Origin: Jidongwangia harbinensis
GTDB lineage: Bacteria > Actinomycetota > Actinomycetes > Mycobacteriales > Micromonosporaceae
Length of the DNA stretch: 64,000 nucleotides
Direction: 5' to 3'
Assembly (NCBI RefSeq): GCF_020216025.1
Contig: NZ_JAIWNC010000056.1
Span: 1-64,000, forward strand
Positions within the stretch are counted from its first letter, which is position 1, and each line of letters begins with the position of its first letter. Positions 7,877 through 15,278 of this stretch are shown here, piece after piece. The notes beneath the pieces are model-generated. The model was not told the origin of the DNA. It did no database searches and worked only from the letters and a program-made list of their open reading frames with translations. The position numbers and the translations under genes are program-made.

Positions 7877-8434
7877 TCAGCCCGGGGCAAGTACGGCGAG
7901 CGGGCACGCCGTCCGGCCGACCAGCCGGCGGACGGTGTGTCCGAGCGGCTCGCCGGTGACGTCCGGCGTACCGCGGGCGGCCACCACCAAAAGTCCGGCC
8001 TCGGCGCTCAGCGCGATCAAGGCGCGCCCCACGTCGGGGTCGTGCAGAATCTCGCGTTCGGCCGCCACGGCCTGTTCCGGATCCAGGTGGTCGTAGAGCA
8101 CCGTGGACAGCAGCAGGTCGGCGTCGGACATCAGCTCCCGCCCTGTCCCGGGGACAGCCATGGCGCGCCCGGTCCACACGTGCACCAGGCGCAGGGGCAC
8201 ACCCAGGCGACGGGCCTGTTCGGCGGCGTACCGGACGACGCGACCAGGACAAGCGTCGTCGTCGACGGCTGCCGCCACGATCGCGCCCGCCGGTCCCGGG
8301 GTCCGGCCGCTCACCAGGACCGCGCCGCCGCCGACTGCGGTGTGGTGGCCGCGTTCCCCATCGGGCTGCCGGTCGATCTCCCGAATGATGGCGGTGGCTG
8401 TCTCGTCGAGCCGGTCACCGAGGTCGGACTTCAT
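7877..8434 (-). CDS. Universal stress protein-like, single domain with N-terminal extension
   Basis: A 185-residue protein from ATG 8434 with GAGGAGGT upstream. Residues about 40-180 form one Usp domain (GAVLVSGRTPGPAGAIVAAA, then RYAAEQARRLGVPLRLVHV, ending CPLAVLAP). The usual GSRG-type ATP loop reads AARGTPDVTGEPLGHTV, partly altered. A DosR-type box at 8500 is centred 72 bases upstream of the start, and the gene is divergent from the nitroreductase. Confidence 0.75.
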   Translation of the reverse strand: MKSDLGDRLDETATAIIREIDRQPDGERGHHTAVGGGAVLVSGRTPGPAGAIVAAAVDDDACPGRVVRYAAEQARRLGVPLRLVHVWTGRAMAVPGTGRELMSDADLLLSTVLYDHLDPEQAVAAEREILHDPDVGRALIALSAEAGLLVVAARGTPDVTGEPLGHTVRRLVGRTACPLAVLAPG

Positions 8435-8499
8435 CGGGACCTCCTCATCCACATGCGCCATGTCACCGCAAGCGTTACCCCCGCGTGCTCGCGCGGGCA

Positions 8500-8513
8500 G
8501 GGCCGTTGGTCCT
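8500..8513. promoter_or_regulatory. DosR-type box upstream of the Usp gene at 7877-8434
   Basis: GGGCCGTTGGTCCT has one mismatch in the last arm base. The centre is 72 bases from the minus-strand start at 8434. It is one of two boxes in this divergent gap. Confidence 0.6.
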
Positions 8514-8555
8514 TGATCGAGCCTGGTCGCGGTGGTGGTGACGTAACGCGATCCC

Positions 8556-8569
8556 GGGACCATCGACCC
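8556..8569. promoter_or_regulatory. DosR-type box upstream of the nitroreductase
   Basis: GGGACCATCGACCC keeps the GGGAC arm of the mycobacterial consensus. The centre is 69 bases from the ATG at 8632. Confidence 0.65.
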
Positions 8570-8631
8570 TGTCACCGCCATGGTCGACGTTGCTGTGATG
8601 AGCGCAGACGCCACAGCGTAGGAGGCCGGCG

Positions 8632-9630
8632 ATGAACGACATCGGCACTCAGCGGCCGCGATCGCGGCCGGCCGGACCCGATCTCACCGCCTGCGTCCGG
8701 TCGGCGACGGCCGCTCCCTCGCTGCACAACAGCCAGCCGTGGCGCTTCCACATCGGAGCGCGCGGAGTCGAGGTCTACGCCGATCCCCACCGGCGGCTCG
8801 ACGTCCTCGACCCGACCGGCCGGGAAATGCTGATCAGCGTCGGTGCCGCCATGTTCACGCTGCGGCTCGCCATCCGCGGCGCCGGGTACCTCAGCGACCT
8901 GAAGCTCTTTCCGGTCGCGGCGGAGCCCGACCTCGTCGCCCGCGTCACGGTACGACGGTCGATGGCACCGCCCCCGGCCGCCGAAGCACTGGTGGCGGCA
9001 ATTCCGCACCGGCACACGAACCGGTGGCCGTTCGTCCGGTCCGTCGTGCCGGCCGACGCGGTGGAACGTCTGGTTGACGCTGCCCGCCGCGAAGGTGCGA
9101 CGCTCACAGTCGCGGGTGCGGCGAGCCGTAACGCGATCCTGAGCCTGTCTCAGCAGGCCGACCGGGTGCTGAGAGCGAAGGGCCGGTACCGCGCCGAACT
9201 GGCCCGGTGGACCAGCCCGCATCGGGGCCGGCGAGACGGCGTGCCGTCGACGGCGATCGGCCCGTGGGACGCCCTGGAGGTGCTGCCGATCCGCGATTTC
9301 GGGTTGCTGCAGCCCCGCCTGGACCGGCCGGTGGTTCAGTTCGAGCCGTACCCGACCATCATGGTGTTGTCCACCGACGGCGACACCAGGCGTCACTGGG
9401 TGGGCGCCGGGCAGGCTCTGCAGCGGGTGTTGCTCACGGCGACCTGGCTGAACCTGTCCACCACCCCGATCAGCCAGCCGGTGGAGATCCCGGCCGTGCG
9501 CAGACTGCTGACGGACACCCGCACCGGCAAGTGGGCCCAGATCGTCCTCCGGGTCGGCTATGGCCGCCCGGCGACGGCCACACCGCGACGCCGGCTCGCG
9601 GAGGTCCTGATCGAGGACGGAACGGAATAG
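8632..9630 (+). CDS. Acg-type nitroreductase family protein
   Basis: A 332-residue protein of the Acg family, flavin-nitroreductase-fold proteins typical of actinobacterial DosR regulons (Rv2032 in M. tuberculosis). It shows the N-terminal ATAAPSLHNSQPWRF motif, the RHTNRWPF segment and the central HWVGAGQALQRVLLTATWLNLSTTPI helix. Members look like two fused nitroreductase halves with a covered flavin site; some are thought to sequester FMN rather than reduce nitro compounds. AGGAGG lies 6 bases before the ATG. It is divergent from a Usp gene, each with its own DosR-type box. Confidence 0.85.
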   Translation: MNDIGTQRPRSRPAGPDLTACVRSATAAPSLHNSQPWRFHIGARGVEVYADPHRRLDVLDPTGREMLISVGAAMFTLRLAIRGAGYLSDLKLFPVAAEPDLVARVTVRRSMAPPPAAEALVAAIPHRHTNRWPFVRSVVPADAVERLVDAARREGATLTVAGAASRNAILSLSQQADRVLRAKGRYRAELARWTSPHRGRRDGVPSTAIGPWDALEVLPIRDFGLLQPRLDRPVVQFEPYPTIMVLSTDGDTRRHWVGAGQALQRVLLTATWLNLSTTPISQPVEIPAVRRLLTDTRTGKWAQIVLRVGYGRPATATPRRRLAEVLIEDGTE

Positions 9631-9637
9631 CCGGTTC

Positions 9638-9651
9638 GGGCCGTTCGGCCC
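9638..9651. promoter_or_regulatory. DosR-type box upstream of the alcohol dehydrogenase operon
   Basis: GGGCCGTTCGGCCC, perfect arms, centred 64 bases before the ATG at 9709 and only 8 bases after the nitroreductase stop. It gives the dehydrogenase its own promoter. Confidence 0.65.
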
Positions 9652-9708
9652 TCACGGTCACCGCCGCGGCGGCGCAAGGTCGGAGGAGGACGGGGGAGAG
9701 GAGGAGTC

Positions 9709-10746
9709 ATGCGAGGACTCGTGTACGACGGTCCCGGCAAACGTGCGTGGACCGAGGTTCCGGACCCGGTGATCCAGCAGCCGGGCGACGCGATCATTCG
9801 GGTCGACGCCGTCACCATCTGCGGTACCGACCTGCACATCCTGGGCGGCGACGTGCCGGCCGTGCAGCCCGGACGGATACTCGGTCACGAGGCGGTGGGC
9901 ACGGTCGTCGAGACCGGATCCGCGGTGCACGGGCTCGCCGTCGGCGACCGGGTGCTGGCCTCCTGCATCACCGCCTGCGGCATCTGCCGGTTCTGCCGCG
10001 AGGGCAGCTACGGGCAGTGCCTCGGCGGCGGTGGCTGGATCCTCGGTCACCTGGTCGACGGCGTGCAGGCCGAGTTCGCCCGGATCCGGTACGCGGATCT
10101 GTCGACGTACCACCTGCCGGACGGCGTCTCCGACGAGGCGGCGGTGCTGCTCGCCGACATCCTGCCCACCTCGTACGAGGTGGGGGTGCTCAACGGCCGG
10201 GTCCGCCCGGGAGACACCGTCGCGATCGTCGGCGCCGGCCCGATCGGCCTGGCCGCCATCATCACCGCGCGGCTGTTCTCGCCGGCGCACGTCGTGGCAA
10301 TCGACAAGGCGGAGAGCCGGCTGCAGGCCGCGAAGGTCGTCGGCGCGGACGTCACCGTCCTGGCCGCCGACGATCCGTTGGCCGCCGTGCGATCGCTGAC
10401 CGGTGGCCTCGGTGCCGACGTGGCGATGGAGGCGGTGGGCACGCCCGCGACGTTCGAGCTGTGCGCGGCCCTGGTACGCCCGGGCGGCCGGGTGGCCAAC
10501 ATCGGCGTGCACGGCGGACCGGCCACGCTGCACCTGGAAGACCTGTGGATCCGCAATGTCACCATCACCACCGGGCTGGTCGACACGTACTCCACGCCGC
10601 GGCTGCTGGACATGCTGGTCGCCGGTCAGCTCGACATCGGTCACATGGTGACGCACCGGTTCCGGTTGCCCGAGATCATGGAGGCGTACGACGTGTTCTC
10701 CCGCCCGGCCGAGACCGGCGCGCTGAAGGTGGTGCTGACCCGATGA
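9709..10746 (+). CDS. Zinc-dependent alcohol dehydrogenase (MDR family)
   Basis: A 345-residue medium-chain dehydrogenase. Catalytic zinc ligands are C38 (TICGTD) and the H60-E61 pair (ILGHEAVG); the structural zinc cysteines are C90, C93, C96 and C104. The NAD-binding Rossmann motif is VAIVGAGPIGLAAI near residue 169. It oxidises alcohols or reduces aldehydes with NAD(H); the substrate cannot be told. GGAGGAG precedes the ATG. Its stop overlaps the start of the next gene as ATGA, so the two are coupled. Confidence 0.9.
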   Translation: MRGLVYDGPGKRAWTEVPDPVIQQPGDAIIRVDAVTICGTDLHILGGDVPAVQPGRILGHEAVGTVVETGSAVHGLAVGDRVLASCITACGICRFCREGSYGQCLGGGGWILGHLVDGVQAEFARIRYADLSTYHLPDGVSDEAAVLLADILPTSYEVGVLNGRVRPGDTVAIVGAGPIGLAAIITARLFSPAHVVAIDKAESRLQAAKVVGADVTVLAADDPLAAVRSLTGGLGADVAMEAVGTPATFELCAALVRPGGRVANIGVHGGPATLHLEDLWIRNVTITTGLVDTYSTPRLLDMLVAGQLDIGHMVTHRFRLPEIMEAYDVFSRPAETGALKVVLTR

Positions 10747-11381
10747 GAAAGTCGTGGTGGTTCGGCGGTCTCGGCCTGGCGGTGACCGCCGCCTACTCGC
10801 CGAGGGCGCGTCGCTGGTATCTCACCTGGGGGGCCACGGCGGACGAGGTGGCTCGGACGATGCCGGGCGACGAACTGTTGCTGTTGCCGGACATCGTCTC
10901 CACCCGGGCGGTCACCATCGACGCGCCGCCGTCGGAGGTGTGGCCGTGGCTGGTGCAGATGGGCAGCGGTCGCGGCGGTGCGTACACCTACGACTGGATC
11001 GAGAACCTGCTCGGCCTGGACATGCACAGCGCTTCGGAGATCCTGCCGCAGTTCCAGCACCTGGCGGTCGGTGACGTGCTGCCGATGGGTGACGGCTCGC
11101 CCGGTATGCGGGTGGAGGTGTGCGACCCGGAACAGACCTTGACGCTGCGCTCCGAGGACGGCCGCTGGGTGTGGATCTTCGGGCTGTACCCGGACGTCAG
11201 CGGCATGCGGCTGGTCAGCCGCAACCGGATCGCCGAACCCGGGGCATCGCCGCTGCGGCGCTTGGCCGACAGGCTCCTGATGGAGCCGGGCAGCCTGGTC
11301 ATGGAGCGCCGGATGCTGCTGGGTATCCGGGACCGTGCCGAGTCGGTGACCGACCGGCCGGCGCCCGTGCCGGCCCATTAG
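10743..11381 (+). CDS. SRPBCC (START-like) superfamily protein
   Basis: A 212-residue protein starting inside the dehydrogenase stop (ATGA overlap). An N-terminal hydrophobic stretch (WWFGGLGLAVTAAYS) may anchor it. The rest resembles the SRPBCC fold: RAVTIDAPPSEVWPWLVQMGSGRGGAYTYDWIENLLGLDMHSA is a pattern seen in many actinobacterial proteins of this class, which form a hydrophobic ligand cavity. The ligand is unknown. Translational coupling suggests it works with, or is made in proportion to, the alcohol dehydrogenase. Confidence 0.7.
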   Translation: MRKSWWFGGLGLAVTAAYSPRARRWYLTWGATADEVARTMPGDELLLLPDIVSTRAVTIDAPPSEVWPWLVQMGSGRGGAYTYDWIENLLGLDMHSASEILPQFQHLAVGDVLPMGDGSPGMRVEVCDPEQTLTLRSEDGRWVWIFGLYPDVSGMRLVSRNRIAEPGASPLRRLADRLLMEPGSLVMERRMLLGIRDRAESVTDRPAPVPAH

Positions 11382-11946
11382 CGCCGTACGGTGAGCGCGA
11401 CGCCGTCGTGGGCGGCCAGCGTGCCCGGGCTGGTGAACGCGATCCAGCCGCCACGGACCAGGACGAGCTCGACGAGTTCGTCCACCGCGTCGTCGACGAC
11501 GTCGGGATGGTCGATGTCCAGGGCCGGGATGAGTGTGTCGCCGCCGTCGCTGAGCCGGGCCGGGTAGAACAGGGTCTCGTCCACGGCGAGCATCTCCGGT
11601 CGTGCGGTCCGGTGATCGGCAGCCGGATCAGCGCCTGGTGGGACGCGCTTGCGTACAGGGCGCGCGCATGCCCGGCCGGCCCTCGGCGGACCTGGTCGAC
11701 CAGCGAGTGCAGACGGCGCACGGCGGGTGCGGCAGCGGCCGCCTCCGGTCGGGACGGACTGTTGACCGGCGCCGGGTTGCGGGCGCCTCCACGGGATGCA
11801 GGTAGCCGGCGGGTCCGGCAGGGCGGCGGCGGTGCGGGCCACGGCCGGGTCGGTCGGGCCGTCGGTGAACACGGCCACCACTGTGCCGGCGCCGGGGCGC
11901 GGCCGGCGACGGAGTGGAGGTGTACGGGGCTGTCGCTGAGTGGCAT
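11378..11946 (-). pseudogene. Frameshifted remnant, eRF1-domain-3-like (Rv2629-like) protein
   Basis: Two frames must be joined near 11605 to give one sensible protein: RLHSLVDQVRRGPAGHARALYASASHQALIRLPITGPHD in the first frame, then PEMLAVDETLFYPARLSDGG and a C-terminus with DDAVDELVELVLVRGGW and HDGVALTVRR. That end resembles the C-terminal domain of bacterial release-factor-like proteins such as Rv2629, another DosR regulon member. The family is about 370 residues, so the N-terminal half is missing or unrecognisable. Its last bases overlap the convergent SRPBCC gene. The family call is tentative; the frameshift is clearer. Confidence 0.4.
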
Positions 11947-12018
11947 ACCGGGCTCCTTCTGCCGGGTGGGGAGGTGGTCGGCTGTGCCGGGTGTGCTGCA
12001 CAGGCAGACGCGGCGTGG

Positions 12019-12993
12019 TCAGTTCCGTGGCGCTGTGGATGCCGGGGTGGTGGACTCACCGGCGTCCGGCTCGCCGGTGCCACCGCGGGTGGACATCAGG
12101 CTCCAGGCGATCGAGACGCCGATCGTGGCCACGATGACGCCGAGGGTCAGCGGGATGGGCAGCTTGCCCACCGGGGTCTCGGAGAGGATCAGCTTGACTC
12201 CGGCGAAGGCGAGCAGGACCGCCAGCCCGTAGTGCAGGTGGACGAACCGGCGCAGCAGCCCGGCCAGGCAGAAGTACAGGCTGCGCAGCCCGAGCACGGC
12301 GAACGCGTTCGCGGACCAGACGATGAACGTGCTGGTGGTGATCGCCAGGATGGCGGCCACCGAGTCGATCGCGAAGATCAGGTCGGTGGCCTCCACCGCG
12401 ACGAGCGCGACGAACAGCAGGGTGGCGACGCGGCGGCCGTCGAGGCGGACGAAGAAGCGGTCGCCGTGGTAGGCCGGGTCGGTGGGAATGACCCTCCGGA
12501 CCAGGCGGACCACTGGATTGCGGTCCGGCGGCGCCTGCTTGCCGTGGCGGAACGCCATCTTGTAGCCGGTCCAGATCAGGAACGCGCCGAAGACGTACGC
12601 GGTCCAGAAGAACGTCTCCAGCAGTTCCGCGCCGACGAAGATGAACACCAGGCGGAACAGCAGCGCGCCGATGACGCCCCAGAACAGCACCTTGTGCTGC
12701 ACCGCGGGAGGCACCGCGAACCAGCTGAAGATGAGCGCGAACACGAACACGTTGTCGATCGACAGCGCCTTCTCGATCAGGTAGCCGGCGTAGTACGTGC
12801 CGGCCACGTCGCCGCCCTGCCACCACCAGAGCAGGGCGCCGAAGCTGAGTCCGGCCGCGATCCAGGCGGCCGACCAGAGCGCGGCCTCGCGGAAGCCGAT
12901 GACATGGTTGTCGCGGTGTGCGAGCAGGTCGACCGCCAGCATCGCGGCGATGACGACGGTGAGCACGAGCCAGACCCACCAGGACACGGACAT
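12019..12993 (-). CDS. TerC/Alx family integral membrane protein
   Basis: A 324-residue membrane protein with about nine helices and the two TerC signature acidic motifs: KALSIDNVFVFALIF near residue 95 and ATDLIFAIDSVAAI near 215. TerC/Alx proteins export manganese or other metal ions, or help metallate exported proteins, and some confer tellurite resistance. The ATG has GGGAGGT upstream. A strong promoter lies at 13158-13187, giving a leader of about 150 bases. The divergent helix-turn-helix gene at 13197 is a likely repressor. Confidence 0.85.
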   Translation of the reverse strand: MSVSWWVWLVLTVVIAAMLAVDLLAHRDNHVIGFREAALWSAAWIAAGLSFGALLWWWQGGDVAGTYYAGYLIEKALSIDNVFVFALIFSWFAVPPAVQHKVLFWGVIGALLFRLVFIFVGAELLETFFWTAYVFGAFLIWTGYKMAFRHGKQAPPDRNPVVRLVRRVIPTDPAYHGDRFFVRLDGRRVATLLFVALVAVEATDLIFAIDSVAAILAITTSTFIVWSANAFAVLGLRSLYFCLAGLLRRFVHLHYGLAVLLAFAGVKLILSETPVGKLPIPLTLGVIVATIGVSIAWSLMSTRGGTGEPDAGESTTPASTAPRN

Positions 12994-13157
12994 GGGGAAC
13001 CTCCCTCGACCAGGCCGGCCGGAGCCGGCGGTGCGGTCGACGGTCTCCCCGGACCGCCCGCGCGGTGCGGCGGTCGCGCCACCGGGACCGGTCGTGTCCG
13101 GTTCCGTATTGACGGCGGCGCGTGGTGCGTCGGGTACTCCCCCTCGAACTGCGAACC

Positions 13158-13187
13158 ATTATTCACGAAGAGAGATTCGTGTGTCAA
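13158..13187 (-). promoter_or_regulatory. TerC promoter with an 18-bp operator filling the spacer
   Basis: On the minus strand, TTGACA (13187-13182) and AATAAT (13163-13158) are separated by exactly 18 bases. The spacer is the inverted repeat CACGAA-N6-TTCGTG, so a bound dimer would block RNA polymerase. The adjacent divergent winged-helix gene is the obvious candidate binder. Confidence 0.6.
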
Positions 13188-13196
13188 CGTTCCGGT

Positions 13197-13514
13197 ATGG
13201 TGGCGCCCGTGTCGACCGGCTGGACGTTTCTCACCAACCACGCTCACGTACTGCTCGTGATCGCCCGGGACCCGGAGGCCCGGCTACGCGACGTCGCCGA
13301 CGTGGTCGGCGTGACCGAACGCGCGGCGCAGGCGATCGTGGCCGACCTGGAGACGGCCGGATATCTCACCCGGGAACGGATCGGCCGGCGCAACCGCTAC
13401 ACGGTGAACCCGGCCGGACGCTTCCGGCACCCGGCGGAGGCCGAGCACCGCGTCGGCGAGTTGCTCGCACTGTTCACCCCGGACACGCGTCCGCGCCCCG
13501 GCGGCCGAGACTGA
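13197..13514 (+). CDS. Small winged-helix transcriptional regulator
   Basis: A 105-residue protein with one winged helix-turn-helix: LLVIARDPEARLRDVADVVGVTERAAQAIVADLETAGYLTRERIGRRNRYTV, typical of MarR/ArsR-like repressors, and a short basic tail. There is no effector domain or cysteine pair, so ligand sensing is not apparent. The ATG at 13197 lacks a ribosome site and may be leaderless; GTG 13209 is an alternative. It is transcribed away from the TerC gene, with an inverted repeat between them. Confidence 0.75.
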   Translation: MVAPVSTGWTFLTNHAHVLLVIARDPEARLRDVADVVGVTERAAQAIVADLETAGYLTRERIGRRNRYTVNPAGRFRHPAEAEHRVGELLALFTPDTRPRPGGRD

Positions 13515-13532
13515 CCGCCGGGGCGTGCGCCG

Positions 13533-14990
13533 TCACGACGACGTGGTGACGTACGCCGGCGGCGGACCGGTCACCGGCGGCGCCGGCGGCAGACCCCGAT
13601 CCCGCGGTCCGCTGCCGTGGCGGCGGCCGAGACCCGTACCGCCCAAGATGATCAACGCCACGGCGAGCAGCGTCAGCGCGATGCCCGCGCCCAGCAGTCC
13701 GCCGCCCAGACCGGTCAGGTCGGGCAGGTTGGTGGCCGCCTCGACGTCGCCGACGATGCCGGTGGATCCGTCCCCGTTGGCCAGCACGACGGCGAAGTTG
13801 CCGTCGGTGGCCCGCCAGCTGACGGTGGCGGTGCCCGCGCCGGTGCCGGTGGCCAGCCAGAAGTCCTGCGTCACCGGAGCGCTCACCGCCCGGACCGCCC
13901 CGCCGGACCGGACGTAGTCGCCCATGCCGGAGGACACCGACTCCAGTTCGTCGTGCGCGGTCCCGGCCAGCCACGCGTCCACCGCGGACTCCGGCGCGAT
14001 GCCGACGAACAGGTACTGACCGGCCGTACCGGTGACGGTGATCCGAACCTCACCGATGTCGGTGAAGCCGCGGGTCAGGACGTCACCGGCGGACAGCGTG
14101 ATGCCTTCCGCGGTGACCGCCGCGGTGGTGGACCGCATACTCATCACCGGAGCGCTGACGAAGCCCTGGTCGTCGCGCGCCCGATCCAGCGCCAGCAGCG
14201 CGCCACCGGCGACGGCCAGGCCGGCGCCGGGCGCCAGCAGCAGTACGCCGGCGATCAGCGCGGTCACCGGTCCGGCGACCCCGTGCGATGCGGTACGCGG
14301 TGCGACCGGTGCCGCCGCGGCTGCACCGGCGGGGTCGTCGTCCGGCTCCCGGTCGCCCTGGTCCAGCCGGAACGGCGGATACCGCGGGGTGAGCAGGAGC
14401 AGGTACGCGATCAGCCGCAGGTTCCACCGTGCGACGCCGACCAGCAGGTCGTACAGCCCGCGCGGATACCGGCCGGTGAACAACAGCGCCGCTGCCGCGA
14501 TCAGAACACCGGCGGCGACCACGCTGATCGGCGCCGACCTCGTAGTGCCGTCCCCGATGTCGAACTCCCACGTGATCGCGCCGGTCAGTGCCCCCAGTAG
14601 CAGTACGTGCGGCACCGCGAACAGCCACGCCACCAGGGGTAGCCAGCGCGGCGGCCGAGGGTGCCCGGTGACGCTCAACCGGGCCGGATAGTCCGGCACG
14701 TCGGCCAGGGTGAACGGCGGATACCGGTCGGTTCCCAGCACCTGGTATCCGTAGTAGCTCACCCGCCAGGTCCAGCGCAGGACCCCGGTGTGGTAGGCCG
14801 CGATCGCGGCCGGGTAACGGCCGGTGAACAGTACGGCCAGGTACGCCACCAGGGTCAGCACGACCAGGCCGGTCCACAGGACGATGAGCACGATGACGTG
14901 CGGGATCAGCAACAGCCACTTGACGAGCCAGAGCCATCGGCTCAACGACTCGTCGCGGTGCGCCTCGACCCGCAACGGATAGCGGTTCAT
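13533..14990 (-). CDS. DUF4389 membrane protein
   Basis: A 485-residue protein with two N-terminal DUF4389-type units, each having hydrophobic helices and an FTGRYP...YDLL/AYHTGVLRW pattern plus a RYPPF motif (residues about 10-95 and 115-220). These are followed by a helix, an extracellular beta-rich region (about 265-440) and a last helix with a proline-rich cytoplasmic tail. The function of DUF4389 proteins is not known. The ATG has GGAGG upstream. The DosR-type box at 15046 is centred 62 bases before the start, so it is probably part of the hypoxia response. Confidence 0.75.
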   Translation of the reverse strand: MNRYPLRVEAHRDESLSRWLWLVKWLLLIPHVIVLIVLWTGLVVLTLVAYLAVLFTGRYPAAIAAYHTGVLRWTWRVSYYGYQVLGTDRYPPFTLADVPDYPARLSVTGHPRPPRWLPLVAWLFAVPHVLLLGALTGAITWEFDIGDGTTRSAPISVVAAGVLIAAAALLFTGRYPRGLYDLLVGVARWNLRLIAYLLLLTPRYPPFRLDQGDREPDDDPAGAAAAAPVAPRTASHGVAGPVTALIAGVLLLAPGAGLAVAGGALLALDRARDDQGFVSAPVMSMRSTTAAVTAEGITLSAGDVLTRGFTDIGEVRITVTGTAGQYLFVGIAPESAVDAWLAGTAHDELESVSSGMGDYVRSGGAVRAVSAPVTQDFWLATGTGAGTATVSWRATDGNFAVVLANGDGSTGIVGDVEAATNLPDLTGLGGGLLGAGIALTLLAVALIILGGTGLGRRHGSGPRDRGLPPAPPVTGPPPAYVTTSS

Positions 14991-15045
14991 GACACCTCCC
15001 GGAACGCTTTGCCTCCAGCAGATCGCCGGACGCGGCGCCGGTGCA

Positions 15046-15059
15046 GGGCCGGACGGCCC
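15046..15059. promoter_or_regulatory. DosR-type box upstream of the DUF4389 gene and a small ORF
   Basis: GGGCCGGACGGCCC, identical to the box at 6351. Its centre is 62 bases from the minus-strand start at 14990 and 63 bases from the plus-strand ATG at 15116. Confidence 0.65.
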
Positions 15060-15115
15060 GAAGGATCCGGGAGGAAACGCCGCGACCCCCGCTGGCGCAA
15101 CTCATCGCCGGTGAG

Positions 15116-15220
15116 ATGACACCACCGCAATACCGGCACGCCATGGCGAACCTGGCCGCACGGGACGCGGACCGGCATCCGCTCACCGTCCCGCCCGACA
15201 CCGGGACGGCGAGCGCCTGA
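15116..15220 (+). CDS. Possible small protein (34 aa) under a DosR-type box
   Basis: ATG 15116 follows GGTGAG and opens a 34-residue frame, MTPPQYRHAMANLAARDADRH... ending in TASA. Composition is protein-like rather than arginine-rich noise, and the same frame stays open upstream, so it might instead be the tail of a decayed gene. The start lies 63 bases from a DosR-type box centre, the spacing seen at real targets. No family recognised. Confidence 0.4.
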   Translation: MTPPQYRHAMANLAARDADRHPLTVPPDTGTASA

Positions 15221-15278
15221 GCTGTTGCCGGCCGGGCCGGACCGCTGCATCCCCGGTCCGACGTGCCGGTTGTGAGGT

